DNA of 64,000 nt from Gordonia heveisoli (GTDB lineage: Bacteria > Actinomycetota > Actinomycetes > Mycobacteriales > Mycobacteriaceae). Made by a program: the position numbers and the translations under genes. The DNA is taken from NCBI RefSeq assembly GCF_030315745.1, contig NZ_JASXSH010000005.1, positions 124,001-188,000 on the forward strand, read 5' to 3'. The notes beneath the pieces are model-generated. The model had not been told where the DNA came from. It saw only the letters and a list, made by a program, of their open reading frames with translations, and ran no database searches. Shown here in pieces: positions 1 to 8,584 of the stretch; position 1 is the first letter of the stretch, and the number at the start of each line of letters is the position of its first letter.

Positions 1-1149
1 GCGCCGTCGACGCGCAAGGACAAACATCCACTGGTGATCGGGCTGGGCAAGGACATCGAGGGCGACTTCGTCAGTGCCAATCTGGCAAAGATGCCGCACC
101 TGCTGGTGGCCGGTTCGACCGGCTCGGGTAAGTCGAGTTTCGTGAACTCGATGCTGGTGTCGTTGCTCACGCGCGCCACCCCGGACGAGGTTCGCATGAT
201 CCTCATCGACCCCAAGATGGTGGAACTGACGCCCTACGAGGGTATTCCGCACCTCATCACCCCGATCATCACCCAGCCGAAGAAGGCAGCCGCTGCGCTC
301 GCCTGGCTGGTCGAGGAGATGGAGCAGCGCTACCAGGACATGAAGGCCTCGCGGGTTCGGCACATCGACGACTTCAATGCGAAGGTCAAGTCTGGGGAGA
401 TCAGTGCACCGCTGGGTTCCGAACGGGTCTACAAGCCCTATCCCTACATCCTGGCCATCGTCGACGAACTCGCCGATCTGATGATGACCGCGCCGCGCGA
501 CGTCGAGGACGCGATCGTGCGCATTACCCAGAAGGCGCGTGCGGCCGGTATCCACCTGGTGCTCGCGACCCAGCGGCCCTCGGTGGACGTGGTCACCGGT
601 CTGATCAAGACCAATGTGCCGTCGCGGCTCGCGTTCGCGACCTCCTCACTCACCGACTCGCGGGTCATCTTGGACCAGCCGGGTGCGGAGAAGCTCATCG
701 GCATGGGTGACGGTCTGTTCCTGCCGATGGGGGCGAACAAGCCCATCCGCATGCAGGGCGCGTTCATCACCGACGAGGAGATCGCCGCCGTCGTCGACTA
801 CACACGTGCGCAGGGTGAACCGGAGTACACCGAGGGTGTCACCGCCGCGAAGGCCGGCGACAAGAAGGAGATCGACGCCGACATCGGCGGTGACCTCGAC
901 GACCTGCTGCAGGCCATCGAGCTGGTGGTCAGCAGTCAGTTCGGGTCGACGTCGATGCTGCAGCGCAAACTGCGTGTCGGATTCGCCAAGGCCGGACGGC
1001 TGATGGATCTGATGGAGACCCGCGGTGTGGTCGGGCCGAGTGAGGGCTCCAAGGCCCGCGAGGTGCTGGTCAAACCGGAGGATCTGGCCGGTGTGATCGC
1101 ATCCATCACCGGCGGTGGTGCCGACGATGCGGACGCGAGCGGCGACTGA
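1..1149 (+). CDS. ftsK: DNA translocase FtsK, C-terminal part (5' end outside window)
   Basis: Double-stranded DNA translocase that clears chromosome ends through the closing septum and activates dimer resolution. The reading frame is open from base 1, so only the last 382 residues are present. The Walker A loop GSTGSGKSS lies near fragment residue 38, and the Walker B stretch [12 protein letters not shown] near residue 150. The winged-helix gamma domain that reads KOPS sites is at the end (about residues 300-375, with [19 protein letters not shown]). The membrane and linker domains must be upstream. The stop lies 229 bp before terC. Identification is secure; only the extent is unknown. Confidence 0.96.
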   Translation, partial: APSTRKDKHPLVIGLGKDIEGDFVSANLAKMPHLLVAGSTGSGKSSFVNSMLVSLLTRATPDEVRMILIDPKMVELTPYEGIPHLITPIITQPKKAAAALAWLVEEMEQRYQDMKASRVRHIDDFNAKVKSGEISAPLGSERVYKPYPYILAIVDELADLMMTAPRDVEDAIVRITQKARAAGIHLVLATQRPSVDVVTGLIKTNVPSRLAFATSSLTDSRVILDQPGAEKLIGMGDGLFLPMGANKPIRMQGAFITDEEIAAVVDYTRAQGEPEYTEGVTAAKAGDKKEIDADIGGDLDDLLQAIELVVSSQFGSTSMLQRKLRVGFAKAGRLMDLMETRGVVGPSEGSKAREVLVKPEDLAGVIASITGGGADDADASGD

Positions 1150-1189
1150 CGCCGGGGATCGTCGCCGGTATGCGTTAGGCTGATCGACA

Positions 1190-1340
1190 GATCGAAGAGG
1201 GGAGTATCCCCGAACTCGTGGCGTCTTTCGTCAATACGGTCTGTGCGCGCATCCGATGCCGATCATCGGTGCGCGGCCGGCCCGGGGACGCCGGTCCGCA
1301 CCCATATCCGGGTATCTCGGCGGGCGGGAGAGACCTCTGG
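1190..1340 (+). ncRNA. yybP-ykoY type (manganese) riboswitch upstream of terC
   Basis: The leader carries the class hallmarks in order. GGGGAGTA is at 1199-1206, GTCAATACGG at about 1230-1239, and GAGACC at 1330-1335. AGAGG (1196-1200) can pair with CCTCT (1334-1338) to close the P1 stem. A -10-like TAGGCT at 1176-1181 would start transcription just before it. The terC ATG follows about 40 nt after the aptamer, with GGAGGAG at 1364-1370. Known biology: this class senses Mn2+ and often precedes TerC-family exporters. No clear terminator hairpin is visible, so control may act on translation. Confidence 0.82.
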
Positions 1341-1378
1341 CATCGCACAGTTCGTGCTGCGCTGGAGGAGATTCGCTT

Positions 1379-2389
1379 ATGCATGTGTCCCCGACCGTCT
1401 GGGTCATCACCTGTCTGGTGATCCTGGGTCTGTTCGTCTTCGACTTCTTCGCCCACGTGCGGGTTCCGCACGCCCCGACCCTCAAGGAATCGGGGACCTG
1501 GTCGGCCATCTACATCAGCATCGCGCTGCTCTTCGGGGTATTCGTGTGGTGGCAGTGGGGTGCCACCTCGGGTGGCGAGTACTTCGCCGGCTACGTCACC
1601 GAGAAGGCGCTGTCTGTCGACAACCTGTTCGTCTTCGTGATCATCATGGCGAAATTCGCCGTGCCCCGGGAGTATCAGCAGAAGGTGCTGCTGCTGGGCA
1701 TCGTGATGGCGCTGGTGATGCGCGGCATCTTCATCGCGGTGGGCGCCGCCGCGATCAACGCCTATAGCTGGGTGTTCTACCTGTTCGGTGCTTTCCTGAT
1801 CTTCACCGCGGCCAAACTGCTCTCCGAGAGCGACGACCCGGTCGAGCACGAGGAGGAACGCGAGACCCGGCTGGAGCGATTCCTCAAGAAGTACCTGCGC
1901 ACCCACGACTCCTACGACGGCGACAAACTGTTCACCCGGATCAACGGCAAACGGCTGGCCACGCCGATGCTCGTCGTGCTCATCGTCATCGGGTTCACCG
2001 ACGTGCTCTTCGCGCTGGACTCGATCCCGGCCATCTACGGTCTGACCCAGGAGCCCTATCTGGTCTTCACCGCGAACGCCTTCGCGCTGATGGGTCTGCG
2101 CCAGCTGTACTTCCTGCTGGGCGGACTGCTCGACCGGCTGGTCTACCTGTCGTACGGGTTGTCGTTCATCCTCGCGTTCATCGGCGTGAAGCTCGTCTTC
2201 CACGCGCTGCACGAAAACACCCTGAGCTTCATCAACGGTGGTGAATCGGTACACGTGCCGGAGATCAGCACACCGGTGTCGCTGGGCGTGATCGTGGCGA
2301 CCCTGGTGATCACCACCGTCGCGAGCCTGGTGTTCGGGAAACCGAAGGATTCGCAGACGTCGGGGACCGACCCTCAGAACGGTCCGTAG
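1379..2389 (+). CDS. TerC family integral membrane metal-ion transporter
   Basis: Multi-pass membrane protein of 336 residues in the TerC family; family members with this riboswitch export Mn2+. Visible family motifs are EKALSVDNLFVF (about residue 78) and FTDVLFALDSIPAIYG (about 205), whose acidic residues lie within membrane helices. A charged cytoplasmic loop (ESDDPVEHEEERETR) separates the two halves. The ATG at 1379 is chosen over upstream starts because GGAGGAG sits 8 nt before it and because upstream sequence is the riboswitch. The 3' end overlaps the convergent yciI-like gene by 16 bp. Confidence 0.92.
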   Translation: MHVSPTVWVITCLVILGLFVFDFFAHVRVPHAPTLKESGTWSAIYISIALLFGVFVWWQWGATSGGEYFAGYVTEKALSVDNLFVFVIIMAKFAVPREYQQKVLLLGIVMALVMRGIFIAVGAAAINAYSWVFYLFGAFLIFTAAKLLSESDDPVEHEEERETRLERFLKKYLRTHDSYDGDKLFTRINGKRLATPMLVVLIVIGFTDVLFALDSIPAIYGLTQEPYLVFTANAFALMGLRQLYFLLGGLLDRLVYLSYGLSFILAFIGVKLVFHALHENTLSFINGGESVHVPEISTPVSLGVIVATLVITTVASLVFGKPKDSQTSGTDPQNGP

Positions 2390-2661
2390 ATATTGGTCCA
2401 TTCCTTGATCTCCACGCCGTCCACGGCCTGATGTGCCTGGAACGGATCGTTGGCGATGAATGCCTCGGCGGCATCGATGTCGCCATCGACGCGAATCAGG
2501 ATGAGCGCGCCGGTGCCGTCGGGGTAGGGGCCGGCGAGGAGGACGTTGCCCGCCTTGTTCTCCTCACCCAGCCATTCGCGATGCAGTCCTCGGTGCTGGT
2601 CGCGCAACGCGGCCTTGGCGGGGCGGTAGGTGTAATGGACAGCGAAGATCGCCACGTTCAC
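2374..2661 (-). CDS. YciI-family protein
   Basis: A 95-residue protein of the YciI/YCII-related fold (ferredoxin-like, dimeric; exact reaction unknown for most members). The family His/Asp pair shows as AVHYTYRP near the start and NDPFQ near residue 71. GPYPDGTGALIL is also typical. The start is GTG at 2661; GTGA overlaps the TGA of argA by 4 nt, so the two genes are probably translated together. Its tail overlaps terC on the other strand. Confidence 0.85.
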   Translation of the reverse strand: MNVAIFAVHYTYRPAKAALRDQHRGLHREWLGEENKAGNVLLAGPYPDGTGALILIRVDGDIDAAEAFIANDPFQAHQAVDGVEIKEWTNIYGPF

Positions 2662-3248
2662 TCCTGATCGAGGTTGGCCAGCATGCGGGTGTTACCGAGC
2701 GTATTCGGCTTGACGTAGCTGAGGTCGAGGAACTCCGCCACACCGGTGTCGTAGGAGCGACACATCTCCTCGTACACCTCGCGGGTGACCGGGGTGCCCT
2801 GGATCTCGACGAAGCCGTGCCTGCCGAAGAAGCTGGTCTCGAAGGTCAGCACGAAGACCCGGGACAGCTGGAGCTCGCGCGCAACCTTCATCAGCCTGCC
2901 GACCAGCTGATGTCCGATGCCGCGTCCGGCGCACGACGTGTCGGTGGCGACCGTGCGCACCTCACCCAGATCGGCCCAGAGGACGTGCAGGGCACCGCAA
3001 CCGACGACCCGGCCACCGAGGTCGGCCACCCAGAACTCCTGCACCGACTCGTAGAGGGTGACCAGGTTCTTCTCCAGCAGGATCCGTCCCGCGTACTGGT
3101 CGATGAGTTCTTTGATGCGGGGGACATCGGAGGTTCGGGCGCGGCGGATCACCACGTCGTCGTCGGTGATCGGGTCGATCGTCCGGTTGTCGTCCGGTTG
3201 ACCGTCTTTCGGTTGACCGCCCTCGGCGGGGCCAGTGCCGCTGTGCAT
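2658..3248 (-). CDS. argA: Amino-acid N-acetyltransferase (GNAT type)
   Basis: GNAT acetyltransferase of about 196 residues that closely resembles mycobacterial Rv2747, an N-acetylglutamate synthase that starts arginine biosynthesis. Visible features are VVIRRARTSDVPRIKELID at the start of the fold, GCGALHVLW, and the acetyl-CoA loop region GRGIGHQLVGRLM. The tail AEFLDLSYVKPNTLGN is very characteristic of this family. ATG at 3248 and another at 3257 are both possible; the first 25 residues are low complexity. It is the first gene of a two-gene unit with the yciI-like gene and is divergent from pgsA. Confidence 0.9.
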   Translation of the reverse strand: MHSGTGPAEGGQPKDGQPDDNRTIDPITDDDVVIRRARTSDVPRIKELIDQYAGRILLEKNLVTLYESVQEFWVADLGGRVVGCGALHVLWADLGEVRTVATDTSCAGRGIGHQLVGRLMKVARELQLSRVFVLTFETSFFGRHGFVEIQGTPVTREVYEEMCRSYDTGVAEFLDLSYVKPNTLGNTRMLANLDQE

Positions 3249-3351
3249 ACCGATCATCTTGCCCCGTGCCGGTCTCGATGTTCGAGCGGGATTCGATACC
3301 GCCGCCGACCTCACCGCAACTGCCCGGTGAGCGGGCCGATACCCTGGTCGG

Positions 3352-3408
3352 GTGCGGAGCAAGGATCTGGGTGCGGCCTCGGGTATGCGCATGGGCGTGG
3401 CCCGATGA
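3352..3408 (+). CDS. Candidate leaderless uORF coupled to pgsA
   Basis: A -10-like TACCCT at 3340-3345 is followed 6 nt later by GTG at 3352. This opens an 18-codon frame whose TGA (3406-3408) overlaps the pgsA ATG (3405) as ATGA. The geometry fits a leaderless leader peptide that delivers ribosomes to pgsA, which has no good Shine-Dalgarno of its own. The peptide has no obvious special residues. This is inference from spacing only. Confidence 0.4.
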   Translation: MRSKDLGAASGMRMGVAR

Positions 3409-4094
3409 CCGACCGGATGAGGCGTGCGGTCAACGAGCACGGAATCGCCAACGCGGGTCGGGGACCCGACCACATCACCGACCCGGTGGATCCGGTCCCG
3501 GTCGTCAACATCGCCAACGCGCTGACGGTCTTCCGGATCGTGCTGGTCCCGGTGTTCCTGGTGACGCTGTTCATCGACGGTGGGGAGAGCACTACGTGGC
3601 GTATCGTCGCGGCGCTGATCTTCGCCCTGGCGGCGCTCACCGACCGCTACGACGGTCAACTCGCCCGGCAGCGTGGACTGATCACCGACTTCGGCAAACT
3701 TGCCGACCCGATCGCCGACAAGGCATTGATCGGTGCGGCGCTGGTGGGTTTGTCGATCCTGGACATCCTGCCGTGGTGGGTGACCGCGGTGATCCTCGCC
3801 CGCGAGCTGTGGGTGACCGCGTTGCGCTTCTGGGTGTTGCGCCATGCCGTCATCCCGGCCAGCCGCGGCGGCAAGCTGAAGACGCTGTTGCAGGCGATCG
3901 CGATCGGCCTGTATCTGCTCCCGCTGTCGGGCGGCTGGCTCGTCGCGGCCGGGGTGATCATGGGGCTGGCGTTGATCGTCACCGTATTCACCGGACTGGA
4001 CTACACCTGGCAGGCCTGGACCGTGCGGGCCAACGGGCAGCGCGTGGCGGCAAATGTCCCCCACGGGACCGACGAGCCGCGCGGCACCCGCTGA
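3405..4094 (+). CDS. pgsA: CDP-diacylglycerol--glycerol-3-phosphate 3-phosphatidyltransferase
   Basis: Membrane CDP-alcohol phosphotransferase of 229 residues that makes phosphatidylglycerol phosphate, the precursor of phosphatidylglycerol and cardiolipin. The full family signature is present: D80-x2-D83-G84-x2-A87-R88-x8-G97-x3-D101-x3-D105 (TDRYDGQLAR...FGKLADPIAD). Five or six hydrophobic segments surround it. It sits in the pgsA-clgR-pspA order also found in M. tuberculosis (Rv2746c-Rv2744c), where it is called pgsA3; that paralogue naming is carried over from memory. Confidence 0.92.
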   Translation: MTDRMRRAVNEHGIANAGRGPDHITDPVDPVPVVNIANALTVFRIVLVPVFLVTLFIDGGESTTWRIVAALIFALAALTDRYDGQLARQRGLITDFGKLADPIADKALIGAALVGLSILDILPWWVTAVILARELWVTALRFWVLRHAVIPASRGGKLKTLLQAIAIGLYLLPLSGGWLVAAGVIMGLALIVTVFTGLDYTWQAWTVRANGQRVAANVPHGTDEPRGTR

Positions 4095-4179
4095 TATCTT
4101 CGGCTAATCTCGTGCAGACGATGCCGGGAAGGGTTCGGGTGTCGACGGTGTTGTGGGAGTGAAACCGAAGGGAGTCTCG

Positions 4180-4494
4180 ATGGCGATGCTGCTGCGCGAG
4201 GCGCTGGGCGAGGGCCTGCGGCGTGCTCGTACCGAACAGGGCCGCACGCTGCGTGAGGTGTCGACCGACGCCCGGGTGAGCCTCGGTTACCTCTCCGAGG
4301 TGGAACGCGGACAGAAAGAGGCGTCGAGCGAACTGCTCGCCGCGATCTGCGATGCCCTCGACGTCGAGATTGCCGATCTGCTGCTGGATGCGGGCAACGC
4401 CATGCGTCCGATCGATTCGCTCGCCTCGACGACTGTCGTCATCCCCGCACCCACCGCTGACCGTCGCGACGCGACGGCTCTGGCGGCCGCCTGA
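4180..4494 (+). CDS. clgR: XRE-type transcriptional regulator ClgR
   Basis: Small helix-turn-helix activator of the clp protease genes, and in mycobacteria also of the envelope-stress gene pspA next door. The HTH spans about residues 21-47, with the hallmark [14 protein letters not shown] followed by [11 protein letters not shown]. The ATG at 4180 (104 residues) is preferred over GTG at 4153 because AAGGGAG sits 5 nt before it. The Ala-rich tail (ATALAAA) resembles the degradation-type C-terminus that makes ClgR itself a Clp substrate in relatives. A 13-codon ATG frame (4121-4162) lies just upstream, after TAATCT at 4105-4110. Confidence 0.9.
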   Translation: MAMLLREALGEGLRRARTEQGRTLREVSTDARVSLGYLSEVERGQKEASSELLAAICDALDVEIADLLLDAGNAMRPIDSLASTTVVIPAPTADRRDATALAAA

Positions 4495-4586
4495 GCGGAA
4501 TCTGCCCGTCGCCGGACCCACCCGGCCCTGGCGACAGCTAGATTGGTGAACAACGTTTTCTACCGCTGAATGGAGTGACGACGAGC

Positions 4587-5411
4587 ATGGCGAACCCGTT
4601 CGTAAAGATGTGGCGCTACCTGATGGCTCTGGGCAACGCGAAGATCGACGAGAACGCGGATCCCAAGATCCAGATCCAGCAGGCGATCGAGGATGCTCAG
4701 CGTCAGCATCAGGCACTGAGTCAGCAGGCCGCCTCGGTGATCGGCAACCAGCGTCAGCTGGAGATGAAGCTCAATCGGCAGCTCGAAGAGGTGGAGAAGC
4801 TGCAGGCCAACACTCGGCAGGCGCTGACCCTCGCCGATCAGGCCGCCGCTGCCGGCGACACCGCCAAGGCGGGCGAGTACACGAACGCCGCCGAGGCCTT
4901 CGCCGCCCAGTTGGTCACGGCCGAACAGGGCGTCGAGGACCTCAAATCACTGCACGATCAGTCGCTGCAGGCCGCCGCGCAGGCGAAGCAGGCCGTCGAA
5001 CGCAACGCGATGATGCTCCAGCAGAAGCTCGCCGAACGGTCCAAGCTGCTCAGTCAGCTGGAGCAGGCCAAGATGCAGGAGCAGGTCAGTGCGTCGCTGA
5101 ACCAGATGAGCGAACTGGCCGTGCCCGGTAACACCCCGAATCTCGATCAGGTCCGCGAGAAGATTGAGCGCCGCTACGCCAATGCGCTCGGCTCGGCCGA
5201 ACTTGCCCGCGATTCGGTGCAGGGCCGGATGGCCGAGGTCGAGCAGGCCGGCATCCAGATGGCCGGGCATTCGCGACTGGAGCAGATCCGCGCCAGCATG
5301 AAGGGTGAGGCGCTGCCATCGGCCGGCGCCGCGACCCCGACCACCCCGTCCATCGCCGAGGCTGCACCTCCCGCGGCCGCCCCGGCGCCCGAACCGCCGC
5401 AGCAGGGATAG
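4587..5411 (+). CDS. pspA: PspA/IM30 family envelope-stress protein
   Basis: A 274-residue coiled-coil protein of the PspA/Vipp1 family (the 35-kDa antigen of mycobacteria), which forms membrane-binding oligomers during envelope stress. The N-terminus [17 protein letters not shown] is the amphipathic membrane helix. Residues 25-220 are almost continuous Gln/Ala/Glu-rich coiled coil. The last 40 residues are an Ala/Pro tail. TGGAG before the ATG supports the start. A -10-like TAGATT at 4539-4544 gives it its own promoter downstream of clgR. Confidence 0.92.
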   Translation: MANPFVKMWRYLMALGNAKIDENADPKIQIQQAIEDAQRQHQALSQQAASVIGNQRQLEMKLNRQLEEVEKLQANTRQALTLADQAAAAGDTAKAGEYTNAAEAFAAQLVTAEQGVEDLKSLHDQSLQAAAQAKQAVERNAMMLQQKLAERSKLLSQLEQAKMQEQVSASLNQMSELAVPGNTPNLDQVREKIERRYANALGSAELARDSVQGRMAEVEQAGIQMAGHSRLEQIRASMKGEALPSAGAATPTTPSIAEAAPPAAAPAPEPPQQG

Positions 5412-5415
5412 CGGA

Positions 5416-6588
5416 CTGCGCATTGCCATAGTCGCGGGATCGGATGCGGGACACGCATTTCCGGCCCTCGCGCTGGCCGAGAGGTACGCCGCTGCCGGCG
5501 ATCAGGCGACCGTGTTCAGTGGTCTGAAGTGGCAGCGTGCGGCCGCCCGGCGGGGGATCGACCTCGCCGAACTGCCCGGGCTGGCCGCCGTCGACACCGA
5601 CGATGACTCGGACGCCGGAGACAAGCTGAGTGTGCGCGCCGCGCGGATGACCTTGCAGCTCGAGCCGGTGCTCCAGGATGGCGGCTTCGACCTCGTCGTC
5701 TGTGACGTCATCACCGTGGCCGGCGGCTGGGCGGCTCAGCGCTGCTCGCTGCCGTGGATCGAGCTGTCGCCGCATCCGCTCTATCTGCCGTCGGTCGGAT
5801 TGCCGCCCATCGGTTCCGGTCTGGCGGCCGGCACGGGGTGGCGCGGACGGGCGCGCGACGCTGCGATGCGGGCGGCGACCTCGATGTCGGTCCGTCAGGG
5901 TGAGCAGCAACGCAGCCGGGCTCGGGCGAGTATCGGGATGAGCGCCGCGGGAGAACCCGACGCCCGGTTCGTGGCGACGCTGCCAGGACTTGAGGTCTAC
6001 CGCCCGGACTGGCCGGCCGGTGCACACCTCGTCGGACCACTGCTGTGGGAACCGACCGACGAGATCTTCGACCGGCCGACCGGATCCGAGCCGCTGGTCG
6101 TCATCGCACCGTCCACCGCGGTCACCGGCGCCGCCGACATGGTCGCCACCGCGTTGCGTGCCCTGCGTGCCGATGAGCTGGGACAGCAAGTGCGCGTGGT
6201 CATCTCGTCGCTGACACCGCCGGACGATGCCGAGGTCGCCGCTTTCGGCGGACCCATCGCCGCGGGACTCGGCAGACAGGACGAACTACTGACCCACGCG
6301 GATCTGGCGATCTGCGGGGCCGGTCACGGGATGCTGGCCAAGACACTGCTGGCCGGGGTTCCGGTGCTGGCGGTGCCCGGTGGCGGAGATCAGTGGGAGC
6401 TGGCGAATCGGCTCGAACGTACCGGGGCAGGCCGGTTGATCCGGCCGGTCACCGTGGCGGGCCTGCGCGATGGGGTGAGGGCTGTTCTCGCCGATCCCGG
6501 GTATGCGGCTGCCGCGCGTCGGGTCGGTGCGACCGGCACGCAGGTCGTCGACCCGGTCGAGGTGTCGCACCGGGTTGTGGGTCAGTAG
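5416..6588 (+). CDS. GT-B type glycosyltransferase (Rv2739c-like), probable CTG start
   Basis: Nucleotide-sugar glycosyltransferase of about 390 residues with a GT-B fold. The N-domain starts RIAIVAGSDAGHAFPALAL. The C-domain has the donor-binding stretch HADLAICGAGHGMLAKTLLA and PGGGDQWELANRLE, as in MGT/UGT enzymes. Acceptor and donor are unknown. No ATG, GTG or TTG exists between the pspA stop and the fold. CTG at 5416 follows AGGGA (5404-5408) by 7 nt and places the protein start where I recall the M. tuberculosis homologue Rv2739c beginning. The alternative GTG at 5305 would add a Pro/Arg-rich shadow of pspA. Confidence 0.82.
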   Translation: MRIAIVAGSDAGHAFPALALAERYAAAGDQATVFSGLKWQRAAARRGIDLAELPGLAAVDTDDDSDAGDKLSVRAARMTLQLEPVLQDGGFDLVVCDVITVAGGWAAQRCSLPWIELSPHPLYLPSVGLPPIGSGLAAGTGWRGRARDAAMRAATSMSVRQGEQQRSRARASIGMSAAGEPDARFVATLPGLEVYRPDWPAGAHLVGPLLWEPTDEIFDRPTGSEPLVVIAPSTAVTGAADMVATALRALRADELGQQVRVVISSLTPPDDAEVAAFGGPIAAGLGRQDELLTHADLAICGAGHGMLAKTLLAGVPVLAVPGGGDQWELANRLERTGAGRLIRPVTVAGLRDGVRAVLADPGYAAAARRVGATGTQVVDPVEVSHRVVGQ

Positions 6589-6597
6589 GCTGGCCGG

Positions 6598-6792
6598 GTG
6601 CGTCTGACCGAGTTCACCGAGTTGATGGTCACCGAATTCGGTGCCTCATCGGCAGATTCGATCCTGGTCGATCATGCGCTGCTCGACTTCGGGGGCCGGA
6701 CCGGTGCGCAGGCCATCGAGGACGGCGAAGAGGTTCGTGACGTCTGGGTGGCGATCTGCCGCGACTTCGACGTCCCACGCAATCGGTGGTGA
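6598..6792 (+). CDS. DUF3046 family protein
   Basis: A 64-residue conserved actinobacterial protein of unknown function, nearly always next to recA (Rv2738c in M. tuberculosis). It is recognisable from MRLTEFTELMVTEFG, the central HALLDFGGRTGAQAIEDG, and VWVAICRDFDVP. The start is GTG at 6598, with TAGGCT at 6586-6591 six nt upstream, so the transcript is probably leaderless. It ends 200 bp before recA, ahead of that gene's LexA box. Confidence 0.85.
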   Translation: MRLTEFTELMVTEFGASSADSILVDHALLDFGGRTGAQAIEDGEEVRDVWVAICRDFDVPRNRW

Positions 6793-6828
6793 CACGCCCG
6801 AGCCGAAGCCTGCGTGTCATGCTTGCCA

Positions 6829-6844
6829 TCGAACACATGTTCGT
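6829..6844 (+). promoter_or_regulatory. LexA (SOS) box upstream of recA
   Basis: TCGAACACATGTTCGT matches the actinobacterial SOS box TCGAAC-N4-GTTCGA at all but the last base. It lies about 100 bp before the recA start, as in mycobacteria. Confidence 0.88.
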
Positions 6845-6914
6845 TCATGCTGGTGTCCAGACGGAACCGTTGGCGTGGCGCTCGCGTCTTGTCTAAAGAG
6901 TCTTGTCTAGAGAA

Positions 6915-6937
6915 TTGTCAGACCCCGTCGATAGCGT
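6915..6937 (+). promoter_or_regulatory. PafBC-type (RecA-NDp) DNA-damage promoter of recA
   Basis: TTGTCAGAC (6915-6923), 8 nt, then TAGCGT (6932-6937). This fits the mycobacterial damage-inducible motif TTGTCRGTG-N8-TANNNT, recognised by SigA with PafBC, missing only the last two bases of the first block. The start point should fall about 6944. Two copies of GTCTTGTCTA (6886-6895 and 6900-6909) lie just upstream with a 14-bp period. Confidence 0.72.
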
Positions 6938-6995
6938 GCAGAACATGAAAACCACCCGACGGCCCGCAGGCCGCAAGAGTGAGGAGAAGATCTCC

Positions 6996-8039
6996 ATGGC
7001 AGCAGCGCCCCAAGACCGCGAAAAGGCACTCGATCTGGCCCTGGCCCAGATCGACAAGAACTTCGGCAAGGGCTCGGTCATGCGGCTGGGTGAGGAGACC
7101 CGCCAGCCGATCGAGGTCATCCCCACCGGGTCGATCGCCCTGGACGTCGCACTGGGCATCGGCGGTCTGCCCCGCGGCCGCGTGATCGAGGTCTACGGCC
7201 CGGAATCCTCCGGTAAGACGACGGTGGCGCTGCATGCGGTGGCCAACGCACAGGCCGCCGGCGGCATCGCCGCATTCATCGACGCCGAGCATGCGCTCGA
7301 TCCCGACTACGCCGCCAAGCTGGGCGTGGATACCGACGCCCTCCTGGTCTCGCAGCCGGACACCGGTGAGCAGGCGCTGGAGATCGCCGACATGCTGATC
7401 CGCTCCGGCGCCCTCGACATCCTGGTCATCGACTCGGTGGCCGCGCTCGTGCCCCGCGCCGAGATCGAGGGTGAGATGGGTGACAGCCACGTCGGCCTGC
7501 AGGCCCGTCTGATGAGCCAGGCGCTGCGCAAGATGACCTCCGCGCTGAGCAACTCGAAGACCACGGCGATCTTCATCAACCAGCTCCGCGAGAAGATCGG
7601 TGTGATGTTCGGCTCCCCGGAGACCACCACCGGTGGTAAGGCGCTCAAGTTCTATTCGTCTGTGCGCCTTGATGTCCGGCGCATCGAGACGCTCAAGGAC
7701 GGCACCGACGCGGTGGGTAACCGAACCCGTGTCAAGGTCGTCAAGAACAAGGTCGCACCGCCGTTCAAGCAGGCCGAGTTCGACATTCTCTACGGTCAGG
7801 GCATCTCGAAGGAGGGCTCGCTGATCGACATGGGTGTGGCCGAGGGCTTCATCCGCAAGTCCGGGTCGTGGTTCACCTACGAGGGCGATCAGCTCGGCCA
7901 GGGTAAGGAGAACGCCCGCAAGTTCTTGCTGGAGAACGAGGACATCCGCGACGAGATCGAGAAGAAGATCAAGGAGAAGCTCGGTATCGGGGCCACCGTC
8001 GACGCCGACGACATCGCGCCCGCTCCGGTGGAGTTCTGA
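6996..8039 (+). CDS. recA: Recombinase RecA
   Basis: Strand-exchange ATPase and co-protease for LexA, 347 residues. Walker [10 protein letters not shown] is at 68-76, Walker [10 protein letters not shown] near 140, and the L2 loop [22 protein letters not shown] near 200. No intein interrupts it, unlike M. tuberculosis recA. The ATG at 6996 follows GAGGAGAAG and gives the usual N-terminus. An in-frame ATG at 6945 sits where the damage promoter would start transcription and would add 17 mostly basic residues. recX follows 11 bp later. Confidence 0.97.
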   Translation: MAAAPQDREKALDLALAQIDKNFGKGSVMRLGEETRQPIEVIPTGSIALDVALGIGGLPRGRVIEVYGPESSGKTTVALHAVANAQAAGGIAAFIDAEHALDPDYAAKLGVDTDALLVSQPDTGEQALEIADMLIRSGALDILVIDSVAALVPRAEIEGEMGDSHVGLQARLMSQALRKMTSALSNSKTTAIFINQLREKIGVMFGSPETTTGGKALKFYSSVRLDVRRIETLKDGTDAVGNRTRVKVVKNKVAPPFKQAEFDILYGQGISKEGSLIDMGVAEGFIRKSGSWFTYEGDQLGQGKENARKFLLENEDIRDEIEKKIKEKLGIGATVDADDIAPAPVEF

Positions 8040-8050
8040 GCGCCGAACAC

Positions 8051-8563
8051 GTGAACGAGGCCTCGGACCCCGAGAAGCCTGCGAAGTCTGGTCCCAGTGC
8101 CTGGGATTCGGCTCTGCGGCTGCTCGGGGTCCGAGCCCGTTCACGGCATGAGATGGCCGAGCGGTTGACCCGGAAGGGTTTCGATGCCGACACGGTGGCC
8201 GAGGTGATGTCGCGTCTGGACCGCCATCAGTTGCTCGACGACGAGGATTTTGCTGCCGAATGGGTGCGTTCGCGCAGTACCTTCTCCGGCAAGGGGAGTG
8301 TGGCGCTACGGCATGAGTTACGTGCCAAAGGGATCGACGAGGTCGTCATCGCCGGAGCGATCGGGGACATCGATTCTGCCGACGAACGCGAGGCGGCCGC
8401 CGCACTGGTGGATCGTAAGCTCACCGTCGCCACCCGGGAACGGATGGAAAGCGATCCGGCCGAGCGGGACAAGGTTCGCCGACGCTTGATCGGCATGCTC
8501 ATCCGGCGCGGCTATCCGCAGTCGGTGGCCTTCGATGTGGTGGCCCAGGCACTCACGGGCTGA
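8051..8563 (+). CDS. recX: RecA regulator RecX
   Basis: Helical protein of 170 residues that caps or inhibits RecA filaments. The typical repeats are visible: ALRLLGVRARSRHEMAERL, then LDDEDFAAEWVRSR, GKGSVALRHELRAKGID, and RRRLIGMLIRRGYP at the end. The start is GTG at 8051, 11 bp after recA. The two genes form one transcript. Confidence 0.94.
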   Translation: MNEASDPEKPAKSGPSAWDSALRLLGVRARSRHEMAERLTRKGFDADTVAEVMSRLDRHQLLDDEDFAAEWVRSRSTFSGKGSVALRHELRAKGIDEVVIAGAIGDIDSADEREAAAALVDRKLTVATRERMESDPAERDKVRRRLIGMLIRRGYPQSVAFDVVAQALTG

Positions 8564-8584
8564 GCCACCACATCCATCGGGGAC

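Noticed and set aside
2817-3404. Upstream extension of pgsA from base 2817
   Set aside because: It is antisense to argA and lacks any membrane-protein or CDP-alcohol transferase character before 3405.
6996-8039. Possible intein in recA, as in M. tuberculosis
   Set aside because: The frame is 347 codons and continuous through Walker A and L2; no insertion is present.
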